The position numbers and the translations under genes were made by a program. Shown in pieces: positions 33,939 through 43,631 of a stretch of 64,000 bases of DNA; positions within the stretch are counted from its first letter, which is position 1, and every line of letters starts with the position of its first letter. The notes beneath the pieces were generated by a model. That model saw only the letters and a program-made list of their open reading frames with translations. It was not told the DNA's origin and did not search any database. Origin of the DNA: Congregibacter litoralis KT71 (GTDB lineage Bacteria > Pseudomonadota > Gammaproteobacteria > Pseudomonadales > Halieaceae); the NCBI RefSeq assembly GCF_000153125.2, contig NZ_CM002299.1:3697238-3761237 (forward strand), in the 5' to 3' direction.

Positions 33939-34781
33939 ATGAGTAACCCCGCATTTGAGTTTGTACGCCAGTTGGGCATCGAGCTGGCCGCAGGCGAATT
34001 TGACCTGCCGCCATTTCCCGATACCGCCATGCGCGTCCAGCGCTGTGTATCAGACCCGGACTCAGACATTAACTCCTTGGGGATTATTATTGCCGGCGAA
34101 CCGGCACTGGCAGCAAGACTGATGCGCATGGCGAACTCCGCGATGATGCGTCGGGGCCCCATGGAAGTCACAGACATCAACACTGCCATCTCCCGCGTGG
34201 GTATGGATATGGTGCAAAACGCCGCCGTGTCCTTTGCCGCCAGAGAAGCCTTCAACTTCCCCGCTGGCAGTCCCTTTATTGACGACCTCAACAAGCTTCG
34301 CCAGCACAGCGTCAAAGTGGCATCCTTGAGTTATGTTCTGGGCAAACAAAGCAAGTTTGCGGGAAAACCTGACGAGGCCATGCTTGCGGGACTGTTGCAT
34401 GCAGTGGGCAAGTTCTACATCCTCACAAAAGCTGCAGACCATCCAGAGTTGTTCTCCGATCGCGAGGCCATCGACACTTTGATCGGCCAGTGGCACACCG
34501 GTGTAGCCCGGGCCATTGTGGAGTCCTGGAATTTTCCCGAGTCCATCGCCATCGGTGTCGATGAGCAGGAGCTTAAGGAGCGGGACCGCATATCATCAGC
34601 GGATGTCAGCGACGTTCTGTTCATCGCCAATATTCTCGCTCGTGCCGGAGTAAAGGTTGCTGGCGAACTGAGCGACCTTGATGCGCTGGCGAGGCTCCGT
34701 ATGAACAGCGAGCAATTGGCCAAGGTGCTGGAAGAGAACGAAGAAGAAATCCAGTCAATGGTGGAGGCGCTCACTGGCTAG
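33939..34781 (+). CDS. HDOD domain protein
   Basis: A 280-residue single-domain HDOD protein. LPPFPDTAMRVQRCVSDPDSDINSLGIIIAGEPALAARLMRMAN near residues 26-69 is the typical entry of the domain, with EVTDINTAISRVGMDMVQN and EAMLAGLLHAVGKFYIL later. The family is related to HD phosphohydrolases but catalytically altered; members act in signal transduction and in regulation of surface behaviour. The C-terminal helix ends EENEEEIQSMVEALTG. It follows the EAL-HDOD gene in the same direction. Confidence 0.9.
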   Translation: MSNPAFEFVRQLGIELAAGEFDLPPFPDTAMRVQRCVSDPDSDINSLGIIIAGEPALAARLMRMANSAMMRRGPMEVTDINTAISRVGMDMVQNAAVSFAAREAFNFPAGSPFIDDLNKLRQHSVKVASLSYVLGKQSKFAGKPDEAMLAGLLHAVGKFYILTKAADHPELFSDREAIDTLIGQWHTGVARAIVESWNFPESIAIGVDEQELKERDRISSADVSDVLFIANILARAGVKVAGELSDLDALARLRMNSEQLAKVLEENEEEIQSMVEALTG

Positions 34782-34796
34782 CAGCACCTCGCGCCC

Positions 34797-34822
34797 CTCA
34801 CGGTAAAAACACAAACCGTGAG
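34797..34822. terminator. possible bidirectional terminator hairpin
   Basis: CTCACGGT (34797-34804) and ACCGTGAG (34815-34822) form an 8-bp perfect stem with a loop of ten A/C-rich bases, between the convergent HDOD and P-type ATPase genes. There is no T run on either side, so the efficiency is doubtful. Confidence 0.4.
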
Positions 34823-34842
34823 TTACCTTGAGTGCATCAGAA

Positions 34843-37572
34843 TCAGCGCGGTTTCGACGACAGAGCCGTCCGCAAAAACTTGTCCGATTCAATAACAATA
34901 AAGCTCGGCAGGAAGCACAGCAAAATCACGGGCCACCAGTCCATGGGAAATGGCGCGGTCCTAAACAAAGCAGCTGCCTCCGGGACCAGAGTTGGTATGA
35001 GGCGGATGAGCACGCTGAGCATAATTCCCCCGAGTAGCCAGCGATTTCCGAAGGGGTTGAAAGTAAACGCCGAGCGACGCACGGAACGCGCACTGACAAG
35101 ATATCCAAAGTGCGCCAGAAGAATGCCCCAGAACGCGGCAGTTTGTGCCTGCGTCAGGAGCAAAGCATCAATGATTTCACCCTGGGCGTTCACCGCCGCA
35201 CTGCCGAAGTAGTAGTAGACCAGAAAACCCGGCAGAGCAATTGCCAGCCCAAGGGCCAGGACTCTTTGAAGAAACAAGGTGTCGATAATATGGGTATCGG
35301 CGGCCCGCGGAGGCGCAAGTAACAGGCCTCGCTCCTTTGCCTCAAGCATCAGGGGCATGGTGAGAAGTACCGAGTCCAGTAAGTTTACCCAAAGAATCTG
35401 CACGGGCTCGAGTACAAAGCGCGCCGAAAACAGAGGCACCAGGGAAGCCAGGGAAACTGCTCCCAGGATCAGCAGGGCCTGTGCAGCGTTTGTCGGTAAG
35501 GTATACAGGATCGCTTTTTGCAGATTGTTCCAGGCATGGCGCCCCTCTTCTACCGCGGCGACGATGGTTGCGAAGTTGTCGTCCTCCAACACCATGTCAG
35601 CCGCTTCCTTGGCGACTTCAGTGCCCCCCACGCCCATGGCGATACCGATATCCGCTGCCTTCAAGGCCGGCGCATCATTCACACCGTCGCCGGTCATGGC
35701 GACCACATGGCCGTTTGCCTTTAGCGCTTCTGCAATGGCTTTTTTGTGCTCCGGAGCAACTCGTGCATATACCGAAACTTTTTCAACGGTTTCCCGCAGG
35801 GCATCTTCGCTAAGGACGGATAACTCAACACCCGTAAGAACGTGCGCCCCGTCAATACCCAACTGGTGCGCAACCGCTTGTGCAGTCCCCGGGTGGTCGC
35901 CGGTGATCATCACGGTCCGTATTCCCGCCTGTCGACAGGCGGCGACCGCCTCAATGGCCGACTGTTTGGGTGGATCAATCATGCCCTGCAAGCCCGCAAA
36001 GCAAAGCCCTTCGAGGTCCTCTATGCGCAAGTCCGGCTTATCGGGGGCTACGACCTTAAAAGCAAAACCCAGGGTCCGCAACGCATCGCTGGCAAAGGCT
36101 GTCGCCGTTTGGCTGACACGGGCTTCTCGCAAGGGTGCGGCATCGCCCCTTTCATCGATTTCCTGATCACACATCCCCAGAACAACCTCGGGTGCACCCT
36201 TTACATAGATGCAGCGCTGCCCGTCGCGGTCGACCAGCACCGCCATAAACTTGGTCGACGAATCAAAGGGCATTTCCTCGATACGTCTTACACCCGCGGT
36301 AATCAGACCAGCACGAACCCCCGCGACACGCAGGGCAACCTCCGTGGGATCACCGATAGCATCGCCCCCGTGAACCCGGGCATCGTTGCAGTCATATCCC
36401 ACTTCCAAAACCCGCTGCAAGGCCAAATGATCAGGAACACTGACGGGGCCGTCGAGGCTAAAGGTGCCTTCCAGGGTTTTGCTGCCACCACTGACGGTAA
36501 AGATCTGCCCCCCCGCATACACCCGGGTTACTGTCATGCGGTTTTCCGTGAGGGTCCCTGTTTTGTCAGAGCAGATTACCGACGTTGCCCCCAGCGTCTC
36601 CGCTGCCGGCAGCCGGCGTATCAGTGCCTTACGGCGCGCCATCACCACACCGGACAACGCGAGGACAGAAGTCACCAGTGCGGGCAGCATTTCAGGGATG
36701 GCGGCAACCACTAGAGACACGGCTCCCAGAAAGCTGTAACTGATCGCATAGCCCAGGTAAATGCCCAGGATAAAATTGAAGGCACCCACAGCGAGGATCG
36801 CAAAAATCAGGCTCCGGACGAACTCCTGCAGTTTGCGCTGCAGGGGAGTGGCCTCATTTCCAGCGCTCTTGACCATATCGGCTATCTGGCCAAAAGCCGT
36901 AGCGCCTCCGGTAGCAAACACGGCGGCCCGGCCCGTACCCTGACTCACGTAGGTCCCGGAAAAACCGATATTGCGCTGGTCCCCGGGGACCAGTGATTCC
37001 CCACTCAGCGCAGCTGTGATCTTTTCTACGGGAACGGATTCCCCCGTAAGCGAGGACTCATCGACATGAAGGTTACTGACATCGATGAATCGCAAATCCG
37101 CCGGAATCTTATCCCCCGCCTCCAACACAACGATGTCGCCGGGCACCAACAGTCGGGAGGGTAGTCGTTGACGCTCTCCATCCCGGAGCACCAGACACTC
37201 CGGCACCATCATATTGCGAAGTGCGTCGAGAGCACCCTCGGCCTTGCCCTCCTGCACAAAGCCCAACACCGCGTTCAGAACCACCACGGAAACAATGACA
37301 ATGGTATCGGGGAGCATATGACTGCCAAGAGCGGTCAACACCCCCGTTACAGCCGCCGTAAGCAACAGGATGATGACCATGGGGTCATTGAACTGACGGA
37401 GAAAACGCAGCCACGCAGGCGTCTTCCTGAACGCTATTTCATTGGGGCCATACTTCTCCAGGCGTCTGTCCGCCTGAGCCTGCGTCAGGCCCTCCGCCGC
37501 CGTTTCAAGACCATCAAGCACATCCTCTTCGGACAGTGCATAGGCACGTATCGGTGACTCGGACTGAATCAT
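34843..37572 (-). CDS. P2-type cation-transporting ATPase
   Basis: A 909-residue P-type ATPase of the inner membrane. It has the actuator TGESVPVEK, the phosphorylation motif [14 protein letters not shown] near residue 331, the nucleotide site KGAPEVVL and the hinge [24 protein letters not shown]4 reads [17 protein letters not shown] occurs in Mg2+ ATPases, whereas Ca2+/Na+ pumps have PEGLP. TM6 reads [14 protein letters not shown], close to the Ca2+/Na+ type with an Asp. Substrate is therefore uncertain among Ca2+, Na+, K+ and Mg2+. The start overlaps the fumarate reductase iron-sulfur gene stop by four bases, so it is the fourth gene of that operon, a linkage that is not common. Confidence 0.9.
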   Translation of the reverse strand: MIQSESPIRAYALSEEDVLDGLETAAEGLTQAQADRRLEKYGPNEIAFRKTPAWLRFLRQFNDPMVIILLLTAAVTGVLTALGSHMLPDTIVIVSVVVLNAVLGFVQEGKAEGALDALRNMMVPECLVLRDGERQRLPSRLLVPGDIVVLEAGDKIPADLRFIDVSNLHVDESSLTGESVPVEKITAALSGESLVPGDQRNIGFSGTYVSQGTGRAAVFATGGATAFGQIADMVKSAGNEATPLQRKLQEFVRSLIFAILAVGAFNFILGIYLGYAISYSFLGAVSLVVAAIPEMLPALVTSVLALSGVVMARRKALIRRLPAAETLGATSVICSDKTGTLTENRMTVTRVYAGGQIFTVSGGSKTLEGTFSLDGPVSVPDHLALQRVLEVGYDCNDARVHGGDAIGDPTEVALRVAGVRAGLITAGVRRIEEMPFDSSTKFMAVLVDRDGQRCIYVKGAPEVVLGMCDQEIDERGDAAPLREARVSQTATAFASDALRTLGFAFKVVAPDKPDLRIEDLEGLCFAGLQGMIDPPKQSAIEAVAACRQAGIRTVMITGDHPGTAQAVAHQLGIDGAHVLTGVELSVLSEDALRETVEKVSVYARVAPEHKKAIAEALKANGHVVAMTGDGVNDAPALKAADIGIAMGVGGTEVAKEAADMVLEDDNFATIVAAVEEGRHAWNNLQKAILYTLPTNAAQALLILGAVSLASLVPLFSARFVLEPVQILWVNLLDSVLLTMPLMLEAKERGLLLAPPRAADTHIIDTLFLQRVLALGLAIALPGFLVYYYFGSAAVNAQGEIIDALLLTQAQTAAFWGILLAHFGYLVSARSVRRSAFTFNPFGNRWLLGGIMLSVLIRLIPTLVPEAAALFRTAPFPMDWWPVILLCFLPSFIVIESDKFLRTALSSKPR

Positions 37573-38345
37573 AGAGACTCGCGCAACATCGCCCGCCGGA
37601 GATAAGCGATCTGCGTACTCAGGGGGAGATTTTTGGGGCAGACATCCTCGCAGCCCAAAAGACTCATACAGGCAAAAACGCCGTCATCATTCCCAATGAG
37701 TTCGTAAAACGCGGCGTCTTCCCGGTCATCCCTGGGATCCAGGCGATAACGTGCCAGCTTGTTCAGACCCACCGCGGTGACAAAGTCCTCGTGCATTTGC
37801 GCCGTACCGCAGGCAGCTACGCAACACCCGCACTCGATACAGCGCTCCAGTTCGTAGATCTCTTCCGCAAGGGAGGGCTCCATAGGCGCCTCGATCTCGC
37901 AAATATCCCTCTCGGTCGACGCCCCGGTAATCCAGGTCTCCAAGCGCTCGCTCATGCCGCGCATCCATCGACCCGTGTCCACCGACAGATCGCCGATAAG
38001 CGCAAAACCGGGAAGGGGCGCAAGACGCGTGGGACTTGGCAGCTCCGCCAGCAGCGTGCAGCAGGCCAGCCCGGGGCGCCCATTGATCAGCATGGCGCAG
38101 GACCCGCAGATACCGGCACGGCACACAAAATCAAACTGGAGCGACGGATCCTGTTGCTCACGTATTTCTGACAAGGCAATAAAGAGCGTCATACCTTCCG
38201 TCAACTCCACAAAATAGCTCTGCCAGTGCGGCTGATCCGCGGAATCTCCCGGATTGCAGCGGAGAACCTCAAGGGTAAAGAGAGCCTTTCCAGGGGCATG
38301 GCCATGGTCGCTGGCCAAAACATCGCCAGCCTGCGCTGCGATCAT
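37569..38345 (-). CDS. frdB: fumarate reductase/succinate dehydrogenase iron-sulfur subunit
   Basis: A 258-residue iron-sulfur subunit. The [2Fe-2S] ligands are CRAGICGSC (Cys75, 80, 83) and Cys95; the [4Fe-4S] group is CIECGCCVAACG (Cys169, 172, 175, 179) and the [3Fe-4S] group is CMSLLGCEDVCPKNLP. It passes electrons between the flavoprotein and the cytochrome b. It overlaps the flavoprotein gene and the ATPase gene by four bases each. The arrangement cytochrome, flavoprotein, iron-sulfur is that of Wolinella-type quinol:fumarate reductases; the enzyme could run in either direction in the cell. Confidence 0.93.
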   Translation of the reverse strand: MIAAQAGDVLASDHGHAPGKALFTLEVLRCNPGDSADQPHWQSYFVELTEGMTLFIALSEIREQQDPSLQFDFVCRAGICGSCAMLINGRPGLACCTLLAELPSPTRLAPLPGFALIGDLSVDTGRWMRGMSERLETWITGASTERDICEIEAPMEPSLAEEIYELERCIECGCCVAACGTAQMHEDFVTAVGLNKLARYRLDPRDDREDAAFYELIGNDDGVFACMSLLGCEDVCPKNLPLSTQIAYLRRAMLRESL

Positions 38346-40318
38346 GAGTCTTCCTCCGTGCCGATTCTCTTGTTCAATCCCTGATAGCGCGGAGGAAGCG
38401 CGCTGCGAAACGGCATCAATGCCTCCTGTCGGTCCTCCGCCGAACTAAAACGTTCAGCGACAGCGGTTACTTCTTCGCGTCGAGCCGCGGTATCGGGGTG
38501 CGGAATGAAATCCTCTGCACCGTAGCCGCGCCACCCCGGGGGCAGCTCCATGGTCGCTACATCAATGCTTTCATAGTCGAGTACCACGCCTCCATCGCCG
38601 TCTGACCACGTCGCCAGGGTGCGGTTGAGCCACTCACGATCATTCCGTCGTGGGTAGTCTTCCCGATAATGAGCACCGCGACTTTCAGTGCGAGCCAACG
38701 CCCCCCGGGCAACGCAGAGGGCAAGCTTCAACATGCGGGGCAGTCGGTACGCCGCAACCAGCTCAGGGTTTGCCCCGGGACGACTGCTTGCTAATCGGCA
38801 GGAACGGCTTCTCTGGAGCAAGCTCTCGAGTTCTCTGACCGCCTCCTCAAGGGTTTCTTCATGCCGGAAAATACCCACATTATTTGTCATCAGGTTTTGC
38901 ATTTCAGACATGAGCAACAGCGGGTTCGCCGAGTCGCTCCCCGAAACCAGAGACCTGAGGCTGTGGGCTTCGGCGGCGATGGCATCCTGCGCGAGACGGG
39001 GGGATACCCGCAGTTCCCCTTCATTGCTCTCACAGAAGTCAGCCAGGTATTCGCCCACGAGCATGCCCGCAACGACGGTTTCCGCCACAGAGTTCCCACC
39101 AAGACGATTGAAACCGTGGAGATCCCAGCAGGCCGCCTCCCCCGCCGCGAACAGCCCCTTTAATCCGTAAGCCCCACCGCGATAATCGGTGCGAATTCCT
39201 CCCATGGAGTAGTGCTGCGCGGGGCGCACGGGAATCAGCGTCTCCGCTGGATCGATACCCAGAAAGTGCTGGCATATTTCTTTGACTTCCCGGAGTCGGG
39301 AATTGATATGTGATGCACCCAGCAGTCGAATGTCCAGCCACAGGTGCTCTCCAAAGCGACTCCGGGCAGCATGGCCGGCGCGGATATGCTCCTCCATACG
39401 TCGGGACACCACATCCCGCGATGCGAGCTCCATCTTCTCGGGCTCGTAGTCCGGCATAAAGCGATGCCCGGCGCCATCCAGCAGCAATCCACCATCGCCA
39501 CGGCAGCCCTCGGTGACAAGAATGCCCGCGGGAAAAATCCCCGTGGGATGAAATTGCACCGCCTCCATGTTGCCAAGAACGGCACGGCCGCTCTCCAGGG
39601 CAATCGCAGCGCCCATACCCTCGTTAATGATGGCATTGGTAGACACACGGTAGAGACGCCCGAAGCCCCCGGTTGCGATACAGGTTGCGCGCGCGACGTA
39701 AGCAAGCAAACCACCGGATTTCAGATCCCGAGCCACCACACCGCAGCAGCGTTCCCCGTCACAGATCAGTGCCATCGCCTCCATGCGTTCGTGCACCGGA
39801 ATGGACTCGGCCACCGCTCGATCAGACATGGTGTACAACATGGAATGGCCCGTGCCATCAGAGACATAGCTGGCTCGCCAGTGCGCAGTGCCGCCGAAGT
39901 TTCGAGCTGTGATAAGACCGTGGGCCCTGTCGGATTCGGTGATGGTGATTCGCTTGCCATTGACCACCACTTCATGGTCGCCGCGCTCTACACGGTTCCA
40001 GGGCACGCCCCAGGCCGCGAGTTCTCGAATAGCCTTAGGCGCTGTCTCCGCGAACATGCGCACCACCAGCTGGTCGGCACCCCAATCGCTGCCCCGTACT
40101 GTATCCGCAAAGTGCACGCTCTCGTTATCACCGCGTCCCTTACAGCTGTTCCCAAGGCTGGCCTGCATACCTCCCTGGGCGGCCGCTGAGTGAGAGCGTT
40201 TTGGCGGGACCAGGCTCAGAGTCAGCACCTCCAGTCCCCGACGCTTTGCCGCGATGGCTACGCGCAGGCCTGCGAGACCACCGCCTACAACCAGGGTGTC
40301 GGTGTAGATCACCTCCAT
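38342..40318 (-). CDS. frdA: fumarate reductase/succinate dehydrogenase flavoprotein subunit
   Basis: A 658-residue catalytic subunit that interconverts fumarate and succinate. The FAD dinucleotide fold is LVVGGGLAGLRVAIAA (residues 9-24), and RSHSAAAQGG has His43 for covalent FAD attachment. Further family marks are AVQFHPTGIFPAG, the active-site region VSRRMEEHIRAG, YSMGGIRTDYRG and LHGFNRLGGNSVAE. The length and the ESRGAHYREDYPRRND end fit type B enzymes. Genes on both sides overlap it, cytochrome b by one base and iron-sulfur by four. Confidence 0.94.
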   Translation of the reverse strand: MEVIYTDTLVVGGGLAGLRVAIAAKRRGLEVLTLSLVPPKRSHSAAAQGGMQASLGNSCKGRGDNESVHFADTVRGSDWGADQLVVRMFAETAPKAIRELAAWGVPWNRVERGDHEVVVNGKRITITESDRAHGLITARNFGGTAHWRASYVSDGTGHSMLYTMSDRAVAESIPVHERMEAMALICDGERCCGVVARDLKSGGLLAYVARATCIATGGFGRLYRVSTNAIINEGMGAAIALESGRAVLGNMEAVQFHPTGIFPAGILVTEGCRGDGGLLLDGAGHRFMPDYEPEKMELASRDVVSRRMEEHIRAGHAARSRFGEHLWLDIRLLGASHINSRLREVKEICQHFLGIDPAETLIPVRPAQHYSMGGIRTDYRGGAYGLKGLFAAGEAACWDLHGFNRLGGNSVAETVVAGMLVGEYLADFCESNEGELRVSPRLAQDAIAAEAHSLRSLVSGSDSANPLLLMSEMQNLMTNNVGIFRHEETLEEAVRELESLLQRSRSCRLASSRPGANPELVAAYRLPRMLKLALCVARGALARTESRGAHYREDYPRRNDREWLNRTLATWSDGDGGVVLDYESIDVATMELPPGWRGYGAEDFIPHPDTAARREEVTAVAERFSSAEDRQEALMPFRSALPPRYQGLNKRIGTEEDS

Positions 40319-41109
40319 CAGTGCCGCACCTCCATACCGGGAGGACTGTAGCGGAGCCCTGCCCGCACGGACTCTTCCTGCCCAATGCGCAGATACGCTT
40401 GCTGAGTCGCCAGTCCCAGCAACAAAAAGAAGGCGATCAATGCATAAACCGCGCGACGGAGCCGACGCCGCTTATGTACCGTGTCGCCCCAGCCAAACCA
40501 ACCCCACTTGATGATCAAACGATACAGGCCAACGCCGGCATGCACCTCTACGGACAGGAGCAGCACCAATCCCAGCACCCACCCGCCGTCGGCTATGCGC
40601 GCCGCGGACGCATGCGGCCCGATGTCTGCCGGATGGATAAACAGTTCAAGTAGATGGGCTGTGGCAAAGAACATCAGCACCAGGCCGGTAACCACCTGAA
40701 GAAGCCACAGACTGGTTTCTTCGTGACGCATACCGCGCATGTGGATGATCCATGCCCGCCATTGCCGATACCCCGCCGGAATTTTGCGAAGGGCAAGCAG
40801 CGTATGCGTGACAAACAAGGTAAAAATCGCCAGAGCGACAAGACTCACCAGCCAGGGCTGGGGAGTGGCAAAGAAAAGAGCCCCCTCAAAAAACCGGGTC
40901 ACTGCATACATGGCGGGTTTGCCCAGCAAGATGCTGGATACCGCGAAGAGATGCGCCCACATGAAGATGACCAGCAGGAGACCTGTAAGGCCCTGAAGCA
41001 AATCCAACCACGCTGGCCAGCGCTTATCGGAAGGTACTAGCAAATAAAACCCGCGCCTGAGTCCCTGGGACTTCTGTACTTTATGTATCACAAAGTATGC
41101 GGGTAGCAC
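40318..41109 (-). CDS. frdC: fumarate reductase cytochrome b subunit
   Basis: A 263-residue membrane anchor with about five hydrophobic helices, for example LLQGLTGLLLVIFMWAHLFAVSSILL near residues 37-62, PWLVSLVALAIFTLFVTHTLLALR, LWLLQVVTGLVLMFFATAHLLELF, GGWVLGLVLLLSVEVHAGVGLY and LRRAVYALIAFFLLLGLATQQ. Four or more membrane His (MWAHLF, THTLLA, TAHLLE, EVHAGV) can bind two hemes b, as in Wolinella FrdC. The start is GTG, at 41109 or 41091. It heads the frdCAB-ATPase operon. Confidence 0.88.
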   Translation of the reverse strand: MLPAYFVIHKVQKSQGLRRGFYLLVPSDKRWPAWLDLLQGLTGLLLVIFMWAHLFAVSSILLGKPAMYAVTRFFEGALFFATPQPWLVSLVALAIFTLFVTHTLLALRKIPAGYRQWRAWIIHMRGMRHEETSLWLLQVVTGLVLMFFATAHLLELFIHPADIGPHASAARIADGGWVLGLVLLLSVEVHAGVGLYRLIIKWGWFGWGDTVHKRRRLRRAVYALIAFFLLLGLATQQAYLRIGQEESVRAGLRYSPPGMEVRH

Positions 41110-41154
41110 CCTGAAGAAATATTGACCTGACGCAAGGAAACGCCTGCCGGGCCC

Positions 41155-42588
41155 TTAAAATGCCTCGTCGATACCCAGACGCGAAAGATTCACCGTCGCT
41201 GCATCGAAATTTGCCTGCGCAACGCGGGTTCGCTGATAGGCATTATAAAAACGCACACGGGCATCCGCGGCGGTTTCTTCTCGAATATTGACGAGAAAGA
41301 AATCACTGGCGCCCTGCTCGAAGCGACGCACCTCTGCCTGCCTCATGGTCTCGGACAGCTCCACGTCCTGTTTTGCCAACTCCATGAGTTCCCGCGCCGT
41401 ATCGAGCTCCAAAAGGATATTGCGCAGCTCAATCTCCACCTGATCCTCGAGGCGACGCTGCTCCTGCCGCAAGGATTCCAGCTCGGCCCGGGCCTGGGTG
41501 ATCTTACCTTTGGCCTGGCGACGCTCCAGGGGCACCGTGAAGGTAAAACCGACAATGGCGTCCGTGCCATCCCGGGATGCACCACCTTCACCGATGGATC
41601 CAAAACCCTCAGCAATCTCGAGATTTAAATCGAGGCGGGGCTTCAATTCATTTTCTGACAGCGCGATTTTCTGCAACGCCCGCTCGGCGCCCGTTTGCAG
41701 AATACGCAGCTCGGGCCGCTGCTCCAGCAGCGCGGGCACATTCAGGGAGGCCTCCGTCGGTACCGGAGGCAAAACACCAAACTGCGTTTCCGCCGGTAAG
41801 CGCTGTACATCGGGGGTCAGGGGCTCTCCGGTTTCATCGCGGAGATAAAAAGCCAGCTGATTAGCCGCCACCTCAAAGTCCCTGCGGGCCGCGGTCATGA
41901 GCGTCTGCCGCCTGGTAATATTCTGCCGGTTCTCGGTAATAAAAATCGCCGCCCTGCGACCGCTGCTCACTTCACGCTCCAGACCGGTTTCCCGCTCCAG
42001 GGCTATACGCAGCAGATTATCATATACCGCGAGCTCCTGGCCCGCAGCGACCCAGCGCCAATAGGCTGCCAGAGCGCGCTGCTGAACACCCACCTTGGTG
42101 AGCAACACATCGAGCTCGGCCTGCTGCAACGCGAGCTCCGCATCGATCTGACCAAAGCGTCGCGCATCAATATCCCGATCGCGGAACACGCTGAACAACA
42201 CGCCGAGCTTTGCCGTACCGCCATTATTGGTGAAATACTGATCCTCATAAATGGGGAAGTCACCATTGGACAGGGAATACTCACCGTACAGCTTTGCACC
42301 GAGGGGACGCAGGGGTTTGATGACCTTGCCTCCCACCGCCGTGCCGTCATAAAAACCATCCACGCGATCAAAACCGTCGGCGCCAAACACGAGATCAAAG
42401 GCACCCAGAGATTCCGTCACCCGGCCGACCGCCGCCTGACGCTGGGCCAGGGCTTTGAGAATAGAAGGAAAGTGCTCCTCTGACGCCGCAAGGACCTCCT
42501 CGGGGAGCAGGGGCATCTGCGCCAAGGGCACATCCGCACGCAGGGACGACGCACCCAAAAGTCCGATAAACACTATGGCGCGAAGCAT
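41155..42588 (-). CDS. TolC-like outer membrane efflux protein
   Basis: A 477-residue outer membrane factor. The start at 42588 overlaps the adaptor gene stop by one base (TGATG); the longer upstream frame is rejected. Residues 1-19 are a signal peptide (MLRAIVFIGLLGASSLRA). The body has the long helices of the family (AELESLRQEQRRLEDQVEIELRNILLELDTARELMELA) and QAEVRRFEQGASDFFLVNIREE, the typical repeat end before the last helix. It should form the outer membrane channel of the tripartite exporter encoded upstream in the same operon. Confidence 0.88.
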   Translation of the reverse strand: MLRAIVFIGLLGASSLRADVPLAQMPLLPEEVLAASEEHFPSILKALAQRQAAVGRVTESLGAFDLVFGADGFDRVDGFYDGTAVGGKVIKPLRPLGAKLYGEYSLSNGDFPIYEDQYFTNNGGTAKLGVLFSVFRDRDIDARRFGQIDAELALQQAELDVLLTKVGVQQRALAAYWRWVAAGQELAVYDNLLRIALERETGLEREVSSGRRAAIFITENRQNITRRQTLMTAARRDFEVAANQLAFYLRDETGEPLTPDVQRLPAETQFGVLPPVPTEASLNVPALLEQRPELRILQTGAERALQKIALSENELKPRLDLNLEIAEGFGSIGEGGASRDGTDAIVGFTFTVPLERRQAKGKITQARAELESLRQEQRRLEDQVEIELRNILLELDTARELMELAKQDVELSETMRQAEVRRFEQGASDFFLVNIREETAADARVRFYNAYQRTRVAQANFDAATVNLSRLGIDEAF

Positions 42589-43631
42589 CACTGGCCTGAC
42601 GTCACCATGGGGTCGCCCTGACCGGGAAAGTTCGGCGGGAAGTTGTTCAGCTGACGCCAGATCTCGTAACCGACGGACACTTCCTCCAAGAGAACCCAAC
42701 CGCGAGCCTTGGAGCCAAAGCGCACAAAGCGCCGGTCCGGCCACGCCACGCCCGTGTCCTCGTCCTCCTCCACGAGGATACGAAAACGACCGTTGGCCTG
42801 CGCCGTGGGATCAATGGCAATCACGTGTCCGCTGAAGGTACCCACCGCCACGGAGGGCCAACCACTGATTTGAATAACGGGCCAACCCTCAAACTGAATG
42901 CGCACCCTGGCGCCTTCCCTTACCAGGGCAATGTCCCGACCATCGATAAACATCTCGATCGCCCGCTCGGCGTTATCGGGCACAAAAGTCGCCACTACCT
43001 GTCCAGCACTGATAAAGGTGGCCGCATCGCCGGCGTTTACGCGCAGGATCGTGCCGTCCCGCGGCGCGCGAACAATCTGTACCGATTGCCGTGAAAGATT
43101 GACGTCCACGCGACTGAGCTCGGCCCCCGCCTGGGCCACATCGGCACGCAGCTGCTCTACGCGAATACGTGCCTGTTCAAACTCCCGGCGCGCCGAGAGT
43201 CCTTCGTCAAACAGTTTTTCCATGCGGCGCTTATCGATCTGGGCGATTTCCAGGGCCGTTTCCGCAGCGGTCAGCTTGGCCAGCACCTGCCCCCGCTCCG
43301 CTTGCAAGCGCTCCAGCAGTTGGGGGTCGTTATCGACGATGCGAACGATGGGATCCCCTACTTTGACCCGGGACCCGTCGCGCACGTACCACTCCTGAAT
43401 CCGGCCCGGCACCAGGGCGTTGATTTCCTGCATGCGATCATTGGGATTCAATGCCGTGACATTACCGGGGCCGCTGGCCGTCTGCACCCAGGGCACAAAA
43501 GTCAGAAACAGACCCACCACGACGAAGAAGAACAGCAGCCCAATGCCCACGGCACGCGCAACGCGGGGAACGCCTATGCCGTTAAGCGTCGTGAATTTCT
43601 CGTTGTGATAATCGAACAAAGGCACGATCAC
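42588..43631 (-). CDS. HlyD-like periplasmic adaptor protein
   Basis: A 347-residue membrane fusion protein. One membrane helix (VGIGLLFFFVVVGLFLTFVPW) is near residues 29-49. A lipoyl-type motif (INALVPGRIQEWYVRDGSRVKVGDPIVRI) follows, then a coiled coil (LLERLQAERGQVLAKLTAAETALEIAQ and FEQARIRVEQLRADVAQAGAEL), the second lipoyl half (IVRAPRDGTILRVNAGDAATFI) and a beta barrel. It couples the inner membrane ABC-like protein to the TolC-like channel. It overlaps the ABC gene by four bases and the channel gene by one. Confidence 0.9.
   Translation of the reverse strand: MIVPLFDYHNEKFTTLNGIGVPRVARAVGIGLLFFFVVVGLFLTFVPWVQTASGPGNVTALNPNDRMQEINALVPGRIQEWYVRDGSRVKVGDPIVRIVDNDPQLLERLQAERGQVLAKLTAAETALEIAQIDKRRMEKLFDEGLSARREFEQARIRVEQLRADVAQAGAELSRVDVNLSRQSVQIVRAPRDGTILRVNAGDAATFISAGQVVATFVPDNAERAIEMFIDGRDIALVREGARVRIQFEGWPVIQISGWPSVAVGTFSGHVIAIDPTAQANGRFRILVEEDEDTGVAWPDRRFVRFGSKARGWVLLEEVSVGYEIWRQLNNFPPNFPGQGDPMVTSGQ

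Noticed and set aside
41122..41135. FNR/Anr box upstream of frdC (TTGACctgaCGCAA)
   Set aside because: Only about 7 of 10 consensus positions fit and it lies too close to the start codon for an activator site.
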